Positions 50,601 through 60,305 of a stretch of DNA of 64,000 nt are shown in pieces. A model generated the notes under the pieces. That model was not told the DNA's origin. It saw only the letters and a list, made by a program, of their open reading frames with translations, and searched no databases. A program made the position numbers and the translations under genes. Each line of letters begins with the position of its first letter. Position 1 is the stretch's first letter. Source of the DNA: Maylandia zebra (lineage: Eukaryota; Chordata; Actinopteri; Cichliformes; Cichlidae); assembly GCF_041146795.1 (NCBI RefSeq), contig NC_135167.1:35866954-35930953 (forward strand). Reading direction: 5' to 3'.

Positions 50601-53600
50601 AATGTTGCTTTTGGCAGAGACTACAAGAAGATTGACATCATCTGTGCATAAACTATATAAAGAGACACAAGCCCAAGAAAGAACACACGATTTGTTTAAT
50701 ACAAATACTGGGGGAGGGGAAAAACACATAATAAACTATTCCTTTAATGATGACACCAGCCTTTAAGTCTCGGTTATCTTTAGCCCTCAAGCACTGGGAA
50801 CCAAGGTAAACAATTTCATCAGCATCAGTCCCCTAAACTGGTTTACCCTTTACCCGTCATATATATGCTTTTAAATTCACTCAGCGTCTGCACAGCTTTG
50901 TTTCCTACCTTTCCACACACAGCTTGCTGTTCACGTCCCACACTGTAAGTAAACCCCCCACGCAGCCAGCTGCTAGGAAACGCTCGCAAGGAGACCAAGA
51001 CACCACGTTAATGGGCTGCAAAAATTAAGGAGGGGAAATCAAATTTAAGAAAAAAGAAAAATAATGATTGAGTTGTTTCGGCTATTTAATATCTAAATAA
51101 CTCACTCACTGGTTTTAATAATAAAACAAACAAACAAACAAACAGTAAAAACTCCCACAAAGGGGTTTAAAATAAATTAAATAAACCTTTAATGAAATAA
51201 AACTACCATTCAATTCTTCTTTAAGGTCAAACTAAGAAGTGAATAATATATATACACTAGGAACAAAAGTACCCGGCCACACCTGCTAAAAGGTATAGTC
51301 AGTATTTTTTTTAAGGTTATTTAAAACATAAAAGAACATTGTACTCAAAAATATCTCTTTATTTGTAATTACATCTTCCAACGAACTGATATGTTCTCAT
51401 AAACATAGAATTAATCAATTAAAAATTCATACAAGGGGAAGAAGTGACTCATAAACTCGTATCAGACTCCTTTCACAAAGTTTTGAAGAGTAAATAGAAT
51501 GAGTCCTGCTAAAGGGTGAGGTGCTGCAACAGGAAGCCATCATGGCAACAATGCAGTTAATTAAACTTCTTCCCTCCCAGATATTTCAGGATCTATTGTA
51601 AATGATATTGTTGCAAAGTGGAAGGGTTTAGGAACATGTCAAGTTACAGAGCGGGGTCACCAAGTGCTGAGGTGCACAGGGTGTAAAAGCCTCCAGCGCT
51701 CTGCTGACTCAGTAACTGCAGAGTTCAAACCTCCTCCTGTGGTGAGAGCTTCATGGTGTGGACTTCAATGGCTGAGCTGCACCTATACACAGTTAGTACT
51801 TTGTCCATATAGTACTTAAGCAGTCTCAAGCTAAACCTTCTTCAAAAAAAATAATCGTATCTAGCCTTTTATCTTATCTAATCACAGAGTGGTTTCACAC
51901 AGTGATTCTCCCATTGTATCAAACAGACCATTAAAATTTTACTTTGTATTTCTGTAGTGAATACTTTCTTTCTAAACCCAGAACTTTATTTTAAAACCTG
52001 TGTTTGCACTGTCTGTGCCTTTTGCAATTATCCTGCTGTGTAGTAAAGGCCATCCAGGTGGCAAGTCCAGTTCTACTATTTTATTAGCCTGGTCCTCAAC
52101 ATTAAATAAGTAATGCATGTCTGCGTGTTTCACCCTGCAGTGTACGAATTTAACTTGCATCTCAAGCTTGGTAGTGCTAGCTGATAACTTAACAGTCCAC
52201 CCTTCAAACTAAATGTATTCATTTTTAATATAGAAGAAACATCCCAGTCCAACCAAAAATGTGATGTCCCAGATGCTGCTTCCTTCTTTAACATACAGTC
52301 TTTGGTCATGATGCCAAAAGCAGTGCTAAATATTGCTGTACTACTTAGCATTAGCATACAAATAGATCAGCATATTGATGTCCTAGACAGGATTGTGAGG
52401 CCATGTACACAGTTACAACAAATACTGCTTATACTGATAGTCAGGTGTAAAATGTGCACCACGTCGACAATACTGGACCTCACCTGTGCGAGCAGATCAT
52501 CGGACAGAGTGCTCACGTGGTCCCAGGAGCCTCGCTCGTACAGGTGTACCTTGGTTTCAACAGGAACAGCTAAAAACTGACAAATGCAAATGTTTTGTTA
52601 TTTTAGGACTGACGTCTTTCTCGCTCTCATTCAAGGCAGCAAAGAGACGTGTCACCAACCTTTCCCATCCCGGGCTGCCAGGCCAAACGACACAGAGACT
52701 TGGCGTTAGTGACGTCATTTGACTTCTGCAGCAGAGGCCAACTGATCACCTGAGTCTGAGAAAGAAGATAAAAATCATGTAGAAAATCAGAATTATGTGC
52801 ATTTTTCTAATTGAAAAGTGCTGAAATGCTGATGTACCTGCTCCTCAATATTCCACACCACCACAGAGCCATCACAGCTAGCAGAGGCCTGAAAGACAAA
52901 GGCGACAGTGATGTGATGTACGACAGGTGTCCTCAGGTTAGAAATTCTCTTCTCTCCTTTTTTTTTTTTTTTAAAACACTGTGTGGTTCTCTTTTGTATT
53001 TATACATTTAAATGAAAACTCTAAATGGAAGCAACCACAGTAATATGATGAGGAACAATGGGGTGTGGGTTCATATTAAGTTGCAATGAAATGAAGATAT
53101 TGTCCCATTTGTAACTCAACACAAATACTCACTTCAGCCTCTGTGTTGAATTTCTGCTTTCAGACACAAGGTTCACTCACCAAGAAGTCATCTTTGGGGT
53201 CAAAGGTGACGCTGAGGACAGGTGCCTCGTGACCCCTGAGTGTTTTCTGTTGACTGCTGTCTGACACCTCCACCACCTTAACCATGAAGTCACTGTGGAA
53301 AAAGGAGAAAGGTAAGCTGTGTTCACACGTCACCGACTGCCTGCCAGTGAGCAGCGGCATAGTTGAGAGGAAGGGTCCATCAGCTGTGACCTAACACAAG
53401 TGCAAATTGTCAAATCAATGAACAAGAGGAGCAAAACATCACAGATTTCCTTCACCGTCTACCAGAAGGTAGATGCCGAATCTGCCCTAACAGCCACAGA
53501 TGCCTGAATCTGAACAATCAATCCCACTACTGAAATTACCAGGGTGAAAATAGCAGCATCAATACGGCACCTTGCTCTGTGCTTTTATTACTGTCATAAA

Positions 53601-56583
53601 CCTGTTTAGGGCAAATCATTTCTGGCAGCAAACACACGTTTATCTCCAATCTGGACTAATCAGAAACCAATCCGCCTGCGAGCTGGAAACATCACAGCTG
53701 TGTGGAGCTGATTCTGCACTGAAGGAACAATAATGAACCTAATGGGATCACCTTGTGCTGTAGCCATAAACACGCACACACACACCTGGGGGGGGGGGGG
53801 GGGGGGGGCATCCCGTTACGCACGACTGCCTCACCAGGTGCCACGGGAGAAATTGAGGCAGACGTGGACGTGCATGGTTTAGCAAAGCAGAAGTGACATT
53901 TGTTCATCTTTCAGCATCATTGGTGGAAAATATCACAGAAGCAACACATGAGTGTGTCTGGTCAGCTGTAACTCAATTAATTCTGAAGGTTTGCACCGGA
54001 CATCAGGTCATGTCAGGTGTGAGGTCAGAGGTAGTCCAACTCTTCCAGCACATCAATACATGCCATTGCCAGAATGTTTGCTGTGTCTCCCAGCAGTCTC
54101 AAGGAGACTCCAGTGCTGGGACAGTTAATCTAGGAGAGCTGGACAGGACAGTTTCTGGAGGGTGGCTTGAGGATCCTAGGTCCCCGACTGGGCCCTGTGC
54201 TCACTCTGTACTCACCATGGAGCCTGACTTACATTAGCCATTGAATACCAGAATTAACAGACAAGAGCAGGTACGTGTGAAAAGGTCTGGAGAAGCCGTA
54301 GAGAAAAGTTATACATTATTCAGCATGACCGATTTGGTGGTGGATCAGTGGCATATCCATGGAGGGATGCACAATTCTCTACAGGCTAGGCAACAAAACC
54401 ATGACTGCTGCGCATCCTGGATTCCTCCCGTTGAGCACCGGGAGGCCTCATCTCATTTGAAATGTCCAAGCTGTGTAAACACTGGGCAGCAACAAATTCG
54501 GACCTGGACTGGGTTCTAATGGAACGTGAACTGGCCTTTCCATTTACCCCCATTGAGGTGTTGGCTCAAAAACCGTACAATAAAGGGAATAGAGCAGATA
54601 ACCCTATTTTAAAGTTTTCAAAAATGGTGTGGCAAGAGGTTCACAAGAGCTGCAGTCTGTCCCCATGCTTTCAAAAATATGCACCCCTGTGGCACAACCC
54701 CAAAATAAAAATAGGTAAACAAGCAATTTATTGGCCACAGTGGCACAAAAAAGGCATAAGATTAATAAGTGATTTATATGAATATAACACACTCATGTCT
54801 TTTAATGATCTGACAGTAAAGTTTAACTTGGAAGGACCCGGCCATTTCTGGTGATATTTACAAATTAGAGACTGTCTGAAAGATATAATAAAGTTGTCTC
54901 AGGAGAAAAATCTCTACTTCCACCCTTACTTACAAAGGCAAAACAACACATGTAGAAGTCTTAAAAGTATTTGGGAGAAAAGATCTGGATTGTTCCTTTG
55001 ACGAGGGAACATGGGATTCAGTCATCTCTGAAAATGCCTCATGTGGCGATAGTAAGCAGGCAGCTCCTGGAGCACGAAGGAACTGATATTACTGACTGCC
55101 CTCCAGAGCTCAGTGATGCCCTGGTCCAGATCAGGGAGAAAAATCCCCTCCCCCATTATTGTCTCATTAGGAGCAGGACCCTACATTGTCAGGCACACAT
55201 TAAAGTACACATTATTATGAGAGAAAAAAAAAGGCGGGTGGGGGACAGGGATAGCTCAATAGGTAAAGTGTTGGCCCTGTGATTGGAAGGTCAGGGGTTC
55301 GATTCCCCTGAACGGCTACCTTGAGGTACCCCTGAGCAAGGTACCGTCCCTACACACTGCTCCCCGGGTGCCCAATGGCAGCCCGCTGCTTCACTGAGTG
55401 AATGGGTTAAATGTAGAGAGAAATTTCCCCACGGGGGTCAATAAAGTATACATTATTATTACATGTAATATGCAGGGGCCATACAAACCACGAAGTACCA
55501 TCTGAGCTGGAATGAATGAATGGACTGATGATGTGGCATCCTTTCATTCCTTACACACCATCCAGCCCATATCTGTATCTGGCAATGAGCCAGCAAAGTT
55601 AGTTATCTTTTAACCTTAATTAATGCTCCTTCAAATATCTAAGGTATTACTTTTATCCCGTTTTCATTTATATCATTTCAGTTCAGCACAAGCTAGCCAA
55701 CTATCAAGTACCTGGACCCAGCTGCAACTCTCGAGCCAATGCTGTTGAAGGCGACGTGTGTGGCATTGGTGGTGAAGCGGGTCAAGATGCCGTCTGGATC
55801 GCCGTCAGGAAATGTGTGGATCTGCACGGTGTTGTTGGAGCTCGCCGTTACCAGCTTGCCATTCTGTGGAGCAGAGAACACATTGGTCCAAACATCACTT
55901 GTATGATGCAGAGTGTCACCGAATAATGATGACATCTGTAGAAAAGTCAGAGAAAATCCAACCTTCAGTGCCAGAGAGTAAGCCTTCTCCCCGACAGTGA
56001 TAAACTTTGGATCATCATCATCCAGACTCTCCCAGATCCGAACATCTCCATCATTTCCGCAGGTTACAATGAACCTGTGGACAATTTGATCAGGCTAGTT
56101 TACAGAAACTTTGTGCAGCATAAGATTGATGAAATGATCTGTTTAAATTATTAAGTCTACCAGAAACCAAAATCAGGACTGTGAACGACTTCAGTTTAAC
56201 GTGGCATAGAATTTAAATGAATCACATTTTACTCAGTTTCAGCCCATTGAAAGACTTGTGTTGTCATTGATGTCACTGTGAGACTGATGCGCTCAAGTTC
56301 ATATGTACTTGCCTGGTCTGGTCTGACTAACCTGCGGGCTACACTAATAATTTAAAGGACATGTTTGTAAAGCAATACTTTCACAGGCTGTGGGCCGATC
56401 ATAGGTAAAATCTGAGTCTTAAACGCAATCAGATCACAGCTTTACTTGTACATTAGCTGTCAAAGTCAGTGCTCAAAGGGAGACACTTTTTTGTTTTCAG
56501 ACTCACCTCCCAGTGTCATCAAAGCACACCTCGGTGTGTCCTTCAGAGTGGCCGTAGCGCATCGGCTTCCTTTCACATGGCAT
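38496..56583 (-). CDS. wdhd1: WDHD1 (AND-1/Ctf4), complete, 25 coding exons, 1131 aa
   Basis: WDHD1 is a nuclear replication and chromatin factor. As a trimer it links the CMG helicase to DNA polymerase alpha and other clients. The gene reads leftward from ATG at 56583 to TAA at 38498-38496. I followed 25 exons with GT-AG junctions, and phases close at 3,396 nt including the stop. The N-terminus RKPMRYGHSEGHTEVCFDD opens the WD40 propeller (residues about 8-310). There follows an acidic linker (about 320-390), the SepB/Ctf4-type middle domain (about 415-830) and acid/Lys-rich linkers. A single HMG box (about 1024-1080; PKTGFQLWLEENRKSILADN) precedes a basic KKRKR nuclear signal and the conserved tail KLSVFAFNQN. 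Human WDHD1 is 1,129 aa and aligns throughout from memory. Introns hold several transposons but none interrupts an exon. Separate exon entries give boundaries. Confidence 0.97.
40030..40730 (+). pseudogene. Decayed Tc1-like transposon (transposase fragments)
   Basis: The plus strand holds broken pieces of a Tc1-type transposase. At 40480-40640 the peptides NWFLEH and, in another frame, LHGLNLTEHLLNVVE match the family's C-terminal block (NWFLEH ... WPxxSPDLNPIEHLWD). They are joined by frameshifts and stops. Tc1 transposases cut and paste DNA at TA sites, but this copy is dead. Ends were not located. Confidence 0.65.
41822..43224. mobile_element. hAT-like element with perfect 8-bp duplication, in WDHD1 intron 24
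   Basis: Left end TAGAGCTGGGCGATATGAG, inverted right end TAGAGCTGGGCGATAGAAC, with CGATA-rich subterminal repeats. Identical 8-bp flanks CTGGACAG are at 41814-41821 and 43225-43232. The interior includes a second repeat-like block starting near 42370 (CTACGTCCACACGTACACGG). No intact transposase is seen. It is 1,403 bp. Confidence 0.9.
43301..43436 (-). CDS. wdhd1: WDHD1 coding exon 24 (HMG box)
   Basis: 136 nt, residues 1024-1069, most of the HMG box (TGFQLWLEENRKSILADNPD). Confidence 0.95.
43558..43700 (-). CDS. wdhd1: WDHD1 coding exon 23
   Basis: 143 nt, residues 977-1024, linker ending in NSENKR before the HMG box. Confidence 0.92.
43827..43991 (-). CDS. wdhd1: WDHD1 coding exon 22
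   Basis: 165 nt, residues 922-976, includes RVTNILDNMTSSKKSAQLSS and the Lys/Pro-rich SPILKPLAPKPKTK. Confidence 0.94.
44185..44260 (+). repeat. Dispersed repeat copy (TGTATATAAAAGAT type)
   Basis: GCCTGTATATAAAAGATGGA start shared with copies near 15917 and 37574. In WDHD1 intron 21. Confidence 0.4.
44613..44873. mobile_element. Short MITE with imperfect inverted termini
   Basis: Left end CCTTTTTCCATTAGTACCTA, inverted right end CCCTTTTCCAATATTACCTA. It is about 260 bp, in WDHD1 intron 21. This termini type is widespread in fish. Superfamily not assigned. Confidence 0.6.
44936..44967 (-). CDS. wdhd1: WDHD1 coding exon 21 (32-nt micro-exon)
   Basis: 32 nt coding for GKMGRANPFK with a carried Ile codon. 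Repeats the NPF(K) motif of exon 20. Acceptor GTTTTTCAG, donor AAG|GTAAGAAC. Confidence 0.85.
45030..45076 (+). repeat. LINE2/Maui-like 3' tail remnant
   Basis: AAAGCGCTATATAAATACAG followed by CCATTTACCATTTACCA, a typical short 3' tail of L2-type LINEs in fish. Confidence 0.6.
45366..45422 (-). CDS. wdhd1: WDHD1 coding exon 20
   Basis: 57 nt coding for RVNPFAKEAGSPIKPSPTP. RVNPF matches the mammalian linker. Confidence 0.88.
45501..45655 (-). CDS. wdhd1: WDHD1 coding exon 19 (Glu-rich linker)
   Basis: 155 nt, residues 840-892, strongly acidic (QQEEQEDEEERGEELMEEED). Donor AAAAAAC|GTCAGT. Phase agrees with both neighbours. Confidence 0.85.
45878..46110 (+). mobile_element. LINE2-like 3' end fragment
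   Basis: The best preserved of three copies: CTCACCCCAACCGGTCGCAG, CCTGCTAAAAGGGAGTTTTT, ATAAAGCGCCTTGAGGCGAC and TGTTGTTGTGGTGA. In WDHD1 intron 18. Confidence 0.75.
46346..46569 (-). CDS. wdhd1: WDHD1 coding exon 18
   Basis: 224 nt, residues 766-840, starts LSCKLEREFRCVELAEMMTQ and ends in a Glu-rich stretch. Confidence 0.94.
46651..46782 (-). CDS. wdhd1: WDHD1 coding exon 17
   Basis: 132 nt, residues 722-765, starts EQFWRSVLFHDHYSFLSSSG. Confidence 0.94.
46912..47026 (-). CDS. wdhd1: WDHD1 coding exon 16
   Basis: 115 nt, residues 683-721, includes YPPTLPRPAVAILPFKLPLC. Confidence 0.94.
47175..47331 (-). CDS. wdhd1: WDHD1 coding exon 15
   Basis: 157 nt, residues 631-683, includes SKSDHYWVVGVHENPQQLR. 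Confidence 0.95.
47445..47582 (-). CDS. wdhd1: WDHD1 coding exon 14
   Basis: 138 nt, residues 585-631, includes SGEPLPLSQKSYLSWLGFTA. Confidence 0.93.
47920..48161 (-). CDS. wdhd1: WDHD1 coding exon 13
   Basis: 242 nt, residues 504-585, includes ALCLGQGWAAVATSTLMIRL. Confidence 0.95.
48244..48428 (-). CDS. wdhd1: WDHD1 coding exon 12
   Basis: 185 nt, residues 443-504, WNSVGIVRGYNDEQDNAIDV and following. Confidence 0.95.
48502..48683 (-). CDS. wdhd1: WDHD1 coding exon 11
   Basis: 182 nt, residues 382-442, ends in FQPGSTPAHLTHRFM, the start of the SepB/Ctf4-type domain. Confidence 0.94.
48684..49465 (-). other. wdhd1: WDHD1 intron 10
   Basis: No recognisable repeat or exon. Open frames on both strands around 48950-49300 have no domain. 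Confidence 0.65.
49466..49667 (-). CDS. wdhd1: WDHD1 coding exon 10 (acidic linker)
   Basis: 202 nt, residues 315-382, with two Asp runs. The acceptor is a tandem TTTCAG/CAG. Use of the upstream AG would add one Gln codon (start 49670). Confidence 0.9.
49668..50404 (-). other. wdhd1: WDHD1 intron 9
   Basis: Includes a short A/G-rich run (50155-50190). Nothing else recognised. Confidence 0.65.
50405..50546 (-). CDS. wdhd1: WDHD1 coding exon 9
   Basis: 142 nt, residues 267-314, the last WD40 blade (FTVCSLAWHPSGSHIAYTDT). Confidence 0.93.
50909..51015 (-). CDS. wdhd1: WDHD1 coding exon 8
   Basis: 107 nt, residues 232-267, PINVVSWSPCERFLAAGCVG and following. Confidence 0.93.
51016..52483 (-). 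other. wdhd1: WDHD1 intron 7
   Basis: AT-rich intron with no recognisable repeat or exon. Confidence 0.65.
52484..52576 (-). CDS. wdhd1: WDHD1 coding exon 7
   Basis: 93 nt, residues 201-231, FLAVPVETKVHLYERGSWDH and following. Confidence 0.93.
52660..52755 (-). CDS. wdhd1: WDHD1 coding exon 6
   Basis: 96 nt, residues 169-200, TQVISWPLLQKSNDVTNAKS and following. Confidence 0.93.
52838..52888 (-). CDS. wdhd1: WDHD1 coding exon 5
   Basis: 51 nt coding for ASASCDGSVVVWNIEEQ, a WD40 blade. Confidence 0.93.
53181..53292 (-). CDS. wdhd1: WDHD1 coding exon 4
   Basis: 112 nt, residues 114-151, includes SSQQKTLRGHEAPVLSVTFD. Donor CTTG|GTGAGTG. Confidence 0.94.
53788..53808. repeat. G21 homopolymer in WDHD1 intron 3
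   Basis: Uninterrupted run of about 21 G on the plus strand next to a CA repeat. Confidence 0.9.
53985..54440 (+). pseudogene. Tc1-like transposon fragment, left part
   Basis: Nucleotide blocks such as TCTCAAGGAGACTCCAGTGC, TTGAGGATCCTAGGTCCCCG, CCGATTTGGTGGTGGATCAG and CATATCCATGGAGGGATGCA belong to a Tc1-like family whose transposase continues at about 55000-55220. Frames are broken. Located in WDHD1 intron 3. Confidence 0.5.
54450..54985 (+). pseudogene. L1-type LINE ORF2 C-terminal fragment inside the Tc1-like copy
   Basis: The frame from 54462 reads ILKFSKMVWQEVHKSC, then LWHNPKIKIGK, IYWPQWHKKGI and LISDLYEYNTLMSFNDLTVK, the typical C-terminal region of L1/Tx1-clade ORF2. A TGA at 54853-54855 stands where an Arg codon is expected before YLQIRDC. 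The copy is 5'-truncated and dead. Confidence 0.7.
55000..55220 (+). pseudogene. Tc1-like transposon fragment, right part
   Basis: The frame has PHVAIVSRQLLEHEGTDITD followed by a gap and then ELSDALVQIREKNP, matching the end of Tc1-type transposases. The segment between, normally PPRSPDLNPIEHLWD, is deleted. Confidence 0.6.
55242..55462 (+). mobile_element. tRNA-derived SINE (V-SINE-like)
   Basis: Starts with a tRNA-related head: A box TAGCTCAATAGG and B box GGTTCGATTCC (55296-55306). A body follows with CCCTGAGCAAGGTACCGTCC, CACTGCTCCCCGGGTGCCCA and GGGTTAAATGTAGAGAGAAA, and it ends in ATTATTATTA. The flanks TACACATTATTATGA and TACATTATTATTAC suggest a target duplication. Mobilised in trans by a LINE. 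Confidence 0.8.
55712..55863 (-). CDS. wdhd1: WDHD1 coding exon 3
   Basis: 152 nt, residues 64-114, includes GKLVTASSNNTVQIHTFPDG of the WD40 domain. Confidence 0.94.
55963..56074 (-). CDS. wdhd1: WDHD1 coding exon 2
   Basis: 112 nt, residues 26-63, includes FIVTCGNDGDVRIWESLDDD. Acceptor TTGTCCACAG. Confidence 0.93.
56507..56583 (-). CDS. wdhd1: WDHD1 coding exon 1
   Basis: 77 nt coding for residues 1-26, starting MPCERKPMRYGHSEGHTEV. Donor GGGAG|GTGAGT. The full exon starts at 56600. Confidence 0.93.
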
Positions 56584-56854
56584 TTTGACAAAGCACCAGA
56601 CTGAAGAGAGGAGAAAACACGTGAAAACCTCTTCTTCTATCAAGTAACACAGTCTACACCTGCTCCTCCACCACTGCTGCCTTATTAACCCATGGAGAGC
56701 TAACAGCAGAGTTGAGCTAACGCTAACAATAGAGCTAAATATAGCCGACCACACTCGTACAAACTCCACGGTGTTCACGGCATCAGACACTAAACCACTG
56801 GAGGCAGTTTTACACTGAGCTGTGAACAGAGTATTTCGTTAGAAATCAACTTAC

Positions 56855-56930
56855 ACGTTTCTTGGGTGGACACACTCGGTCCTCTTCTCCTAAATCTCCC
56901 GCGCTGCGTTGAAAACAAGGAAACGTCACG
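56855..56930 (-). other. wdhd1: WDHD1 non-coding first exon (5' UTR), upstream end approximate
   Basis: The coding exon is preceded by an acceptor (CTCCTCTCTTCAG, ending at 56601), so the start codon lies in exon 2. A matching donor, AAACGT|GTAAGTTG, ends an upstream exon at 56855. The upstream limit is a guess based on the GC-rich, CpG-containing sequence to about 56930. Confidence 0.55.
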
Positions 56931-56999
56931 TCACGACTCCCGCCAGCAACGTCATGACGCAAATTTTGTAATCCCTCCCACGTTTGAAGCAAGGATCGG

Positions 57000-57293
57000 G
57001 ATTTGGGGTTTATTTATTTATTAATTCATTCATTTATCGAAAGGCTATTTACGACAGATTTTGGACAGTGGTTGAGACACACGCTGTTATTATTTTATTC
57101 CAGTGTTATCTAAGGAAATGTGCCTTAAAGCATTGAAACAGTATTTTAATTTTTCTGTCGTTTTCCGACAAATTTATTTTACACTACAGTTGGATGGTGC
57201 ATGCAAGTGATACATACATTATATAATTATATAATTAGGCTCTTGTCTGTTAGAGGACTTTAAAATGTAATATTTTAATGTACACATTTTAAT

Positions 57294-57340
<47 letters not shown>

Positions 57341-59038
57341 GTCAGTAGTAGTAGTATTATTATTTTAAGTCAGACAGGAGTCTTTCAGTTCATCTCACAT
57401 TTATGATTCGAACAATACATGTGTTGTAATTTTAATTTAAAAAATAATTTTTTTAAAGAATGAATGAAAGAATATAATTTCACTTGATTCGCATTTGTTT
57501 GGATAATGCACATTCTATTTTTCAGACTGACGCTTTCCACTGTAACACACATGGAAACATAGTGAGGGTATAAGACTAAAGTCCATGTAAATATTCACTC
57601 AAAAAACCTTTTTGTTTAATTATTTATTTATATGAACCTTTTAATATATATAGATTATGCACCCCTCAGTGTTTTCTCAGGGGATACTTTGATTAGTGGA
57701 ACAGGAAGTTCTCTGCTGGCAGACATCAGTGTGTCTGAATATTATATCATTGATGTGTAATATTGTACCAGGACATGTGAAGCAGGCCTAAAGCTTAGTT
57801 ATGTGTTTTAGTCTACACAGGGCTGCCAAATGCAGTCATGTACTAACATAAAACCTCAAAAGCAAAGTTCTTGAACTTGGAAATCCACTGTAAGATGCAT
57901 CCAATATAACAGCGCACGATGGCTTCGCGTTGCTGAAAACCTAAGCTCCTTAATCAGCTCCTATGAGACAACATTAATACTTTATGTACATGGGTCAGGA
58001 AGATCAATAGACATGGCTCCTGAGTCTCTCCATTGCCTGGCTACTGACTTGTGTGCAATCAGGGTGATGAAACATAAAGTTTGCCACATGAAAGACAAAC
58101 ATGTATGAGAAAGTGATCAGCAAGTGTCTGGTTTATTTCATGTTTAAAATGAAAACTGTAATTTTCTGGCTTTTATCCCATGAAGGATTAAAAAATAGTA
58201 GATGCTCAATTTCCTGTGCTACAAGAATCCCACAAATATTTCAAACTGAGTTTAAGTCAACACAGAAAAAAAGGAGCATTTTCTCTGTGGTACATTGGTA
58301 CTGAACCCAAGATTGCAAGGGAACGTCCTTAAAGCTGAACTAAGATGATTTTATAAATAAACTAAGAAGCTACAGTTCTGTGCAAAAGTTTTGAGTCACC
58401 CCTCTTTTTAATATCTGTTGTTAATATCTGTTACCACACTTTCTACGTGTGGCTACCTTCCTTTACCTCCTCCTTTGGTCTGATCCACTAGAGGGCCCTG
58501 TCACCTTAAAGTAAGCATGCAATATGTAGTTTTGGGGTATTTGCTGAAACTAGCTCTATATTATTATATCTAATTTTGAACAGTAACAATGTAACAAAAG
58601 CTCAAAAAAGACCACAGCCTGACAAAAGACTAGCGAATAATCAGTCTCTGTTTCAAATACTGAAGTAAGAAACACCGTGGTCCCCAAAAACATGATGGCT
58701 ACATGATGAATATTTCATACACACAAGTGTAGCTACTCACGCAAGTCACCTCAGCACATTTTCTTTTTCTTTGCACTGGCGTTGCAAAGAGGCTGAACAA
58801 CACACAAATCAAATGAAAAATCTGCATTCCACACCAGCTTTGCGTTTGTGTGTGTGTGTGGGTGCGGTCTTTTTCATGTCCTTATCTCCAAAAGAAGCGC
58901 TGGCATTTAGAGGTGTCCTTTGCCAAGAGCAGGATGAATTGTTTTCAGAGTGATACTTCAAAAGCAGCATTTTCCGTACCATTAACTTGTCTAACTGTGA
59001 CACAGCTGCAGCGTGAACACGCAGGCATACACATGATG
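57000..59038. other. Intergenic region upstream of WDHD1
   Basis: AT-rich DNA with an (ATT)n microsatellite at 57295-57341. No exon or transposon recognised. Confidence 0.5.
57295..57341. repeat. (ATT)n microsatellite
   Basis: About 15 tandem TAT units. Confidence 0.95.
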
Positions 59039-59040
59039 TA

Positions 59041-60305
59041 GGGGAGACCGGGGATAGTTGTAACGTGGGTCAGTTGTAACACTTCCAATTTCTCCAATCA
59101 GGGCTAAGTTTCAAATGATGTGACTCATCCTGTGCATGCCCAACTCAGTTGTGCTATCACATGTGAAAAATCAGCACATTTTGTCAAACACAAACAATTT
59201 AACACGAAAAAAAGTAATTTGTATGCCAAAAAGTAAGTTTTTCTACTTTATTTCAATTTCTAATAGCATTATCTGCTTTGCAGTTAAACTCATCAAACTT
59301 AAATTATGTTATTTGTATGTCTATGGGGATATATTCTGTGTAAGTCTTTAGTGCTAGTGTTTTAGCCGTTGGCTGTAATGTTAGCTAGTTCATGGCTATA
59401 GGAGTCTGGGTCAGTTGTAATAGCAACAGTCTGGGTCAGTTGTAACAATAACGCAGATGTTACAACTTACCACACTATTACTTTAACTTATATTAAACAA
59501 GTTGGGGCAACGACATCAGCAGAGAGAGGTTCACTGGTCGCATTTGTATATGCGGTTAATGCCATTGGAAACACAATTCCTCCACTGTTTGTGTTCCCAC
59601 ACATACACATTCCCACACTGTGTCAGAGATGGACCAGTAGGAAGTACTGGTAGTGGAAATAAATCAGGATGGGTGCAAGAAACAGATTTCCTCATCTTTC
59701 TGAAGCACTTTGAAAACCACACCAAGGTAAGCCAGGATAAAAAGTAATGGAATTGCGATGCTGGTGAACAACTACATTTTTTCAGCTTCATTATGTTCAA
59801 AATTGGTGCAAGAGTTGTAGGTTATAATGCCCACTGGACCAATGAGGCCAAACTCAAGGAAGACCAACCAAAATTAATGAAATATTCAGTTGCAGAAAAT
59901 TCCATAATTTGTCTTTTTTGGGGGGTTGGTATATGTTCAAAAGCTAGATTTCTGCATTCTGTCACACACACACATAACTACATAAATGGCTCTAAGTGCA
60001 TTCATGTGTTGAATAAACAAAGATTACATGTTAATGTTTTGTTAGTACCCTTATTTCATTGTGTTACATTTCACCCCAGGATATGTTAGAACTAAACCAG
60101 ACTATGGGGTTAATTGTAACATTTCACTCTTTGTGTTTGAGACCATACCATGCAATGGGTAATTGTGCTGCAGAGAAAATAGCTGCACTATTTAATAGCA
60201 GAGACATGTAAATACTTTGCATTACATTTTGAATCCACTACCTTAAAAGAGCTCCAATTTACAGACAGAAATGTCAAAAATGTTACAACTATCCCCGGTC
60301 TCCCC
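59041..60305 (+). mobile_element. Decayed pogo-like (Tc1/mariner) transposon with perfect TIRs
   Basis: The first 24 bp (59041-59064, starting GGGGAGACCGGGGATAGTTG) are an exact inverted match to 60282-60305, and TA flanks both ends (59039-59040 and 60306-60307), as in Tc1/mariner transposition. At 59590-59745 the plus strand codes for FPHCVRDGPVGSTGSGNKSG and DFLIFLKHFENHTKVSQDKK, resembling the DDE transposase region of pogo/Tigger-type proteins (PPGSIG..NPSGW...FLKHF). The remainder is disrupted. A GGGTCAGTTGTAA motif recurs internally near 59068, 59407 and 59431. Confidence 0.75.

Larger units (their letters stand above)
53293..55711 (-). other. wdhd1: WDHD1 intron 3
   Basis: Contains the G21 run, the Tc1/L1 nest and the SINE listed separately. 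No additional exon seen. Confidence 0.7.

Noticed and set aside
54462..54854. 130-codon plus-strand frame as a gene
   Set aside because: Its sequence is the C-terminal part of an L1-type ORF2 and it ends at a premature stop.
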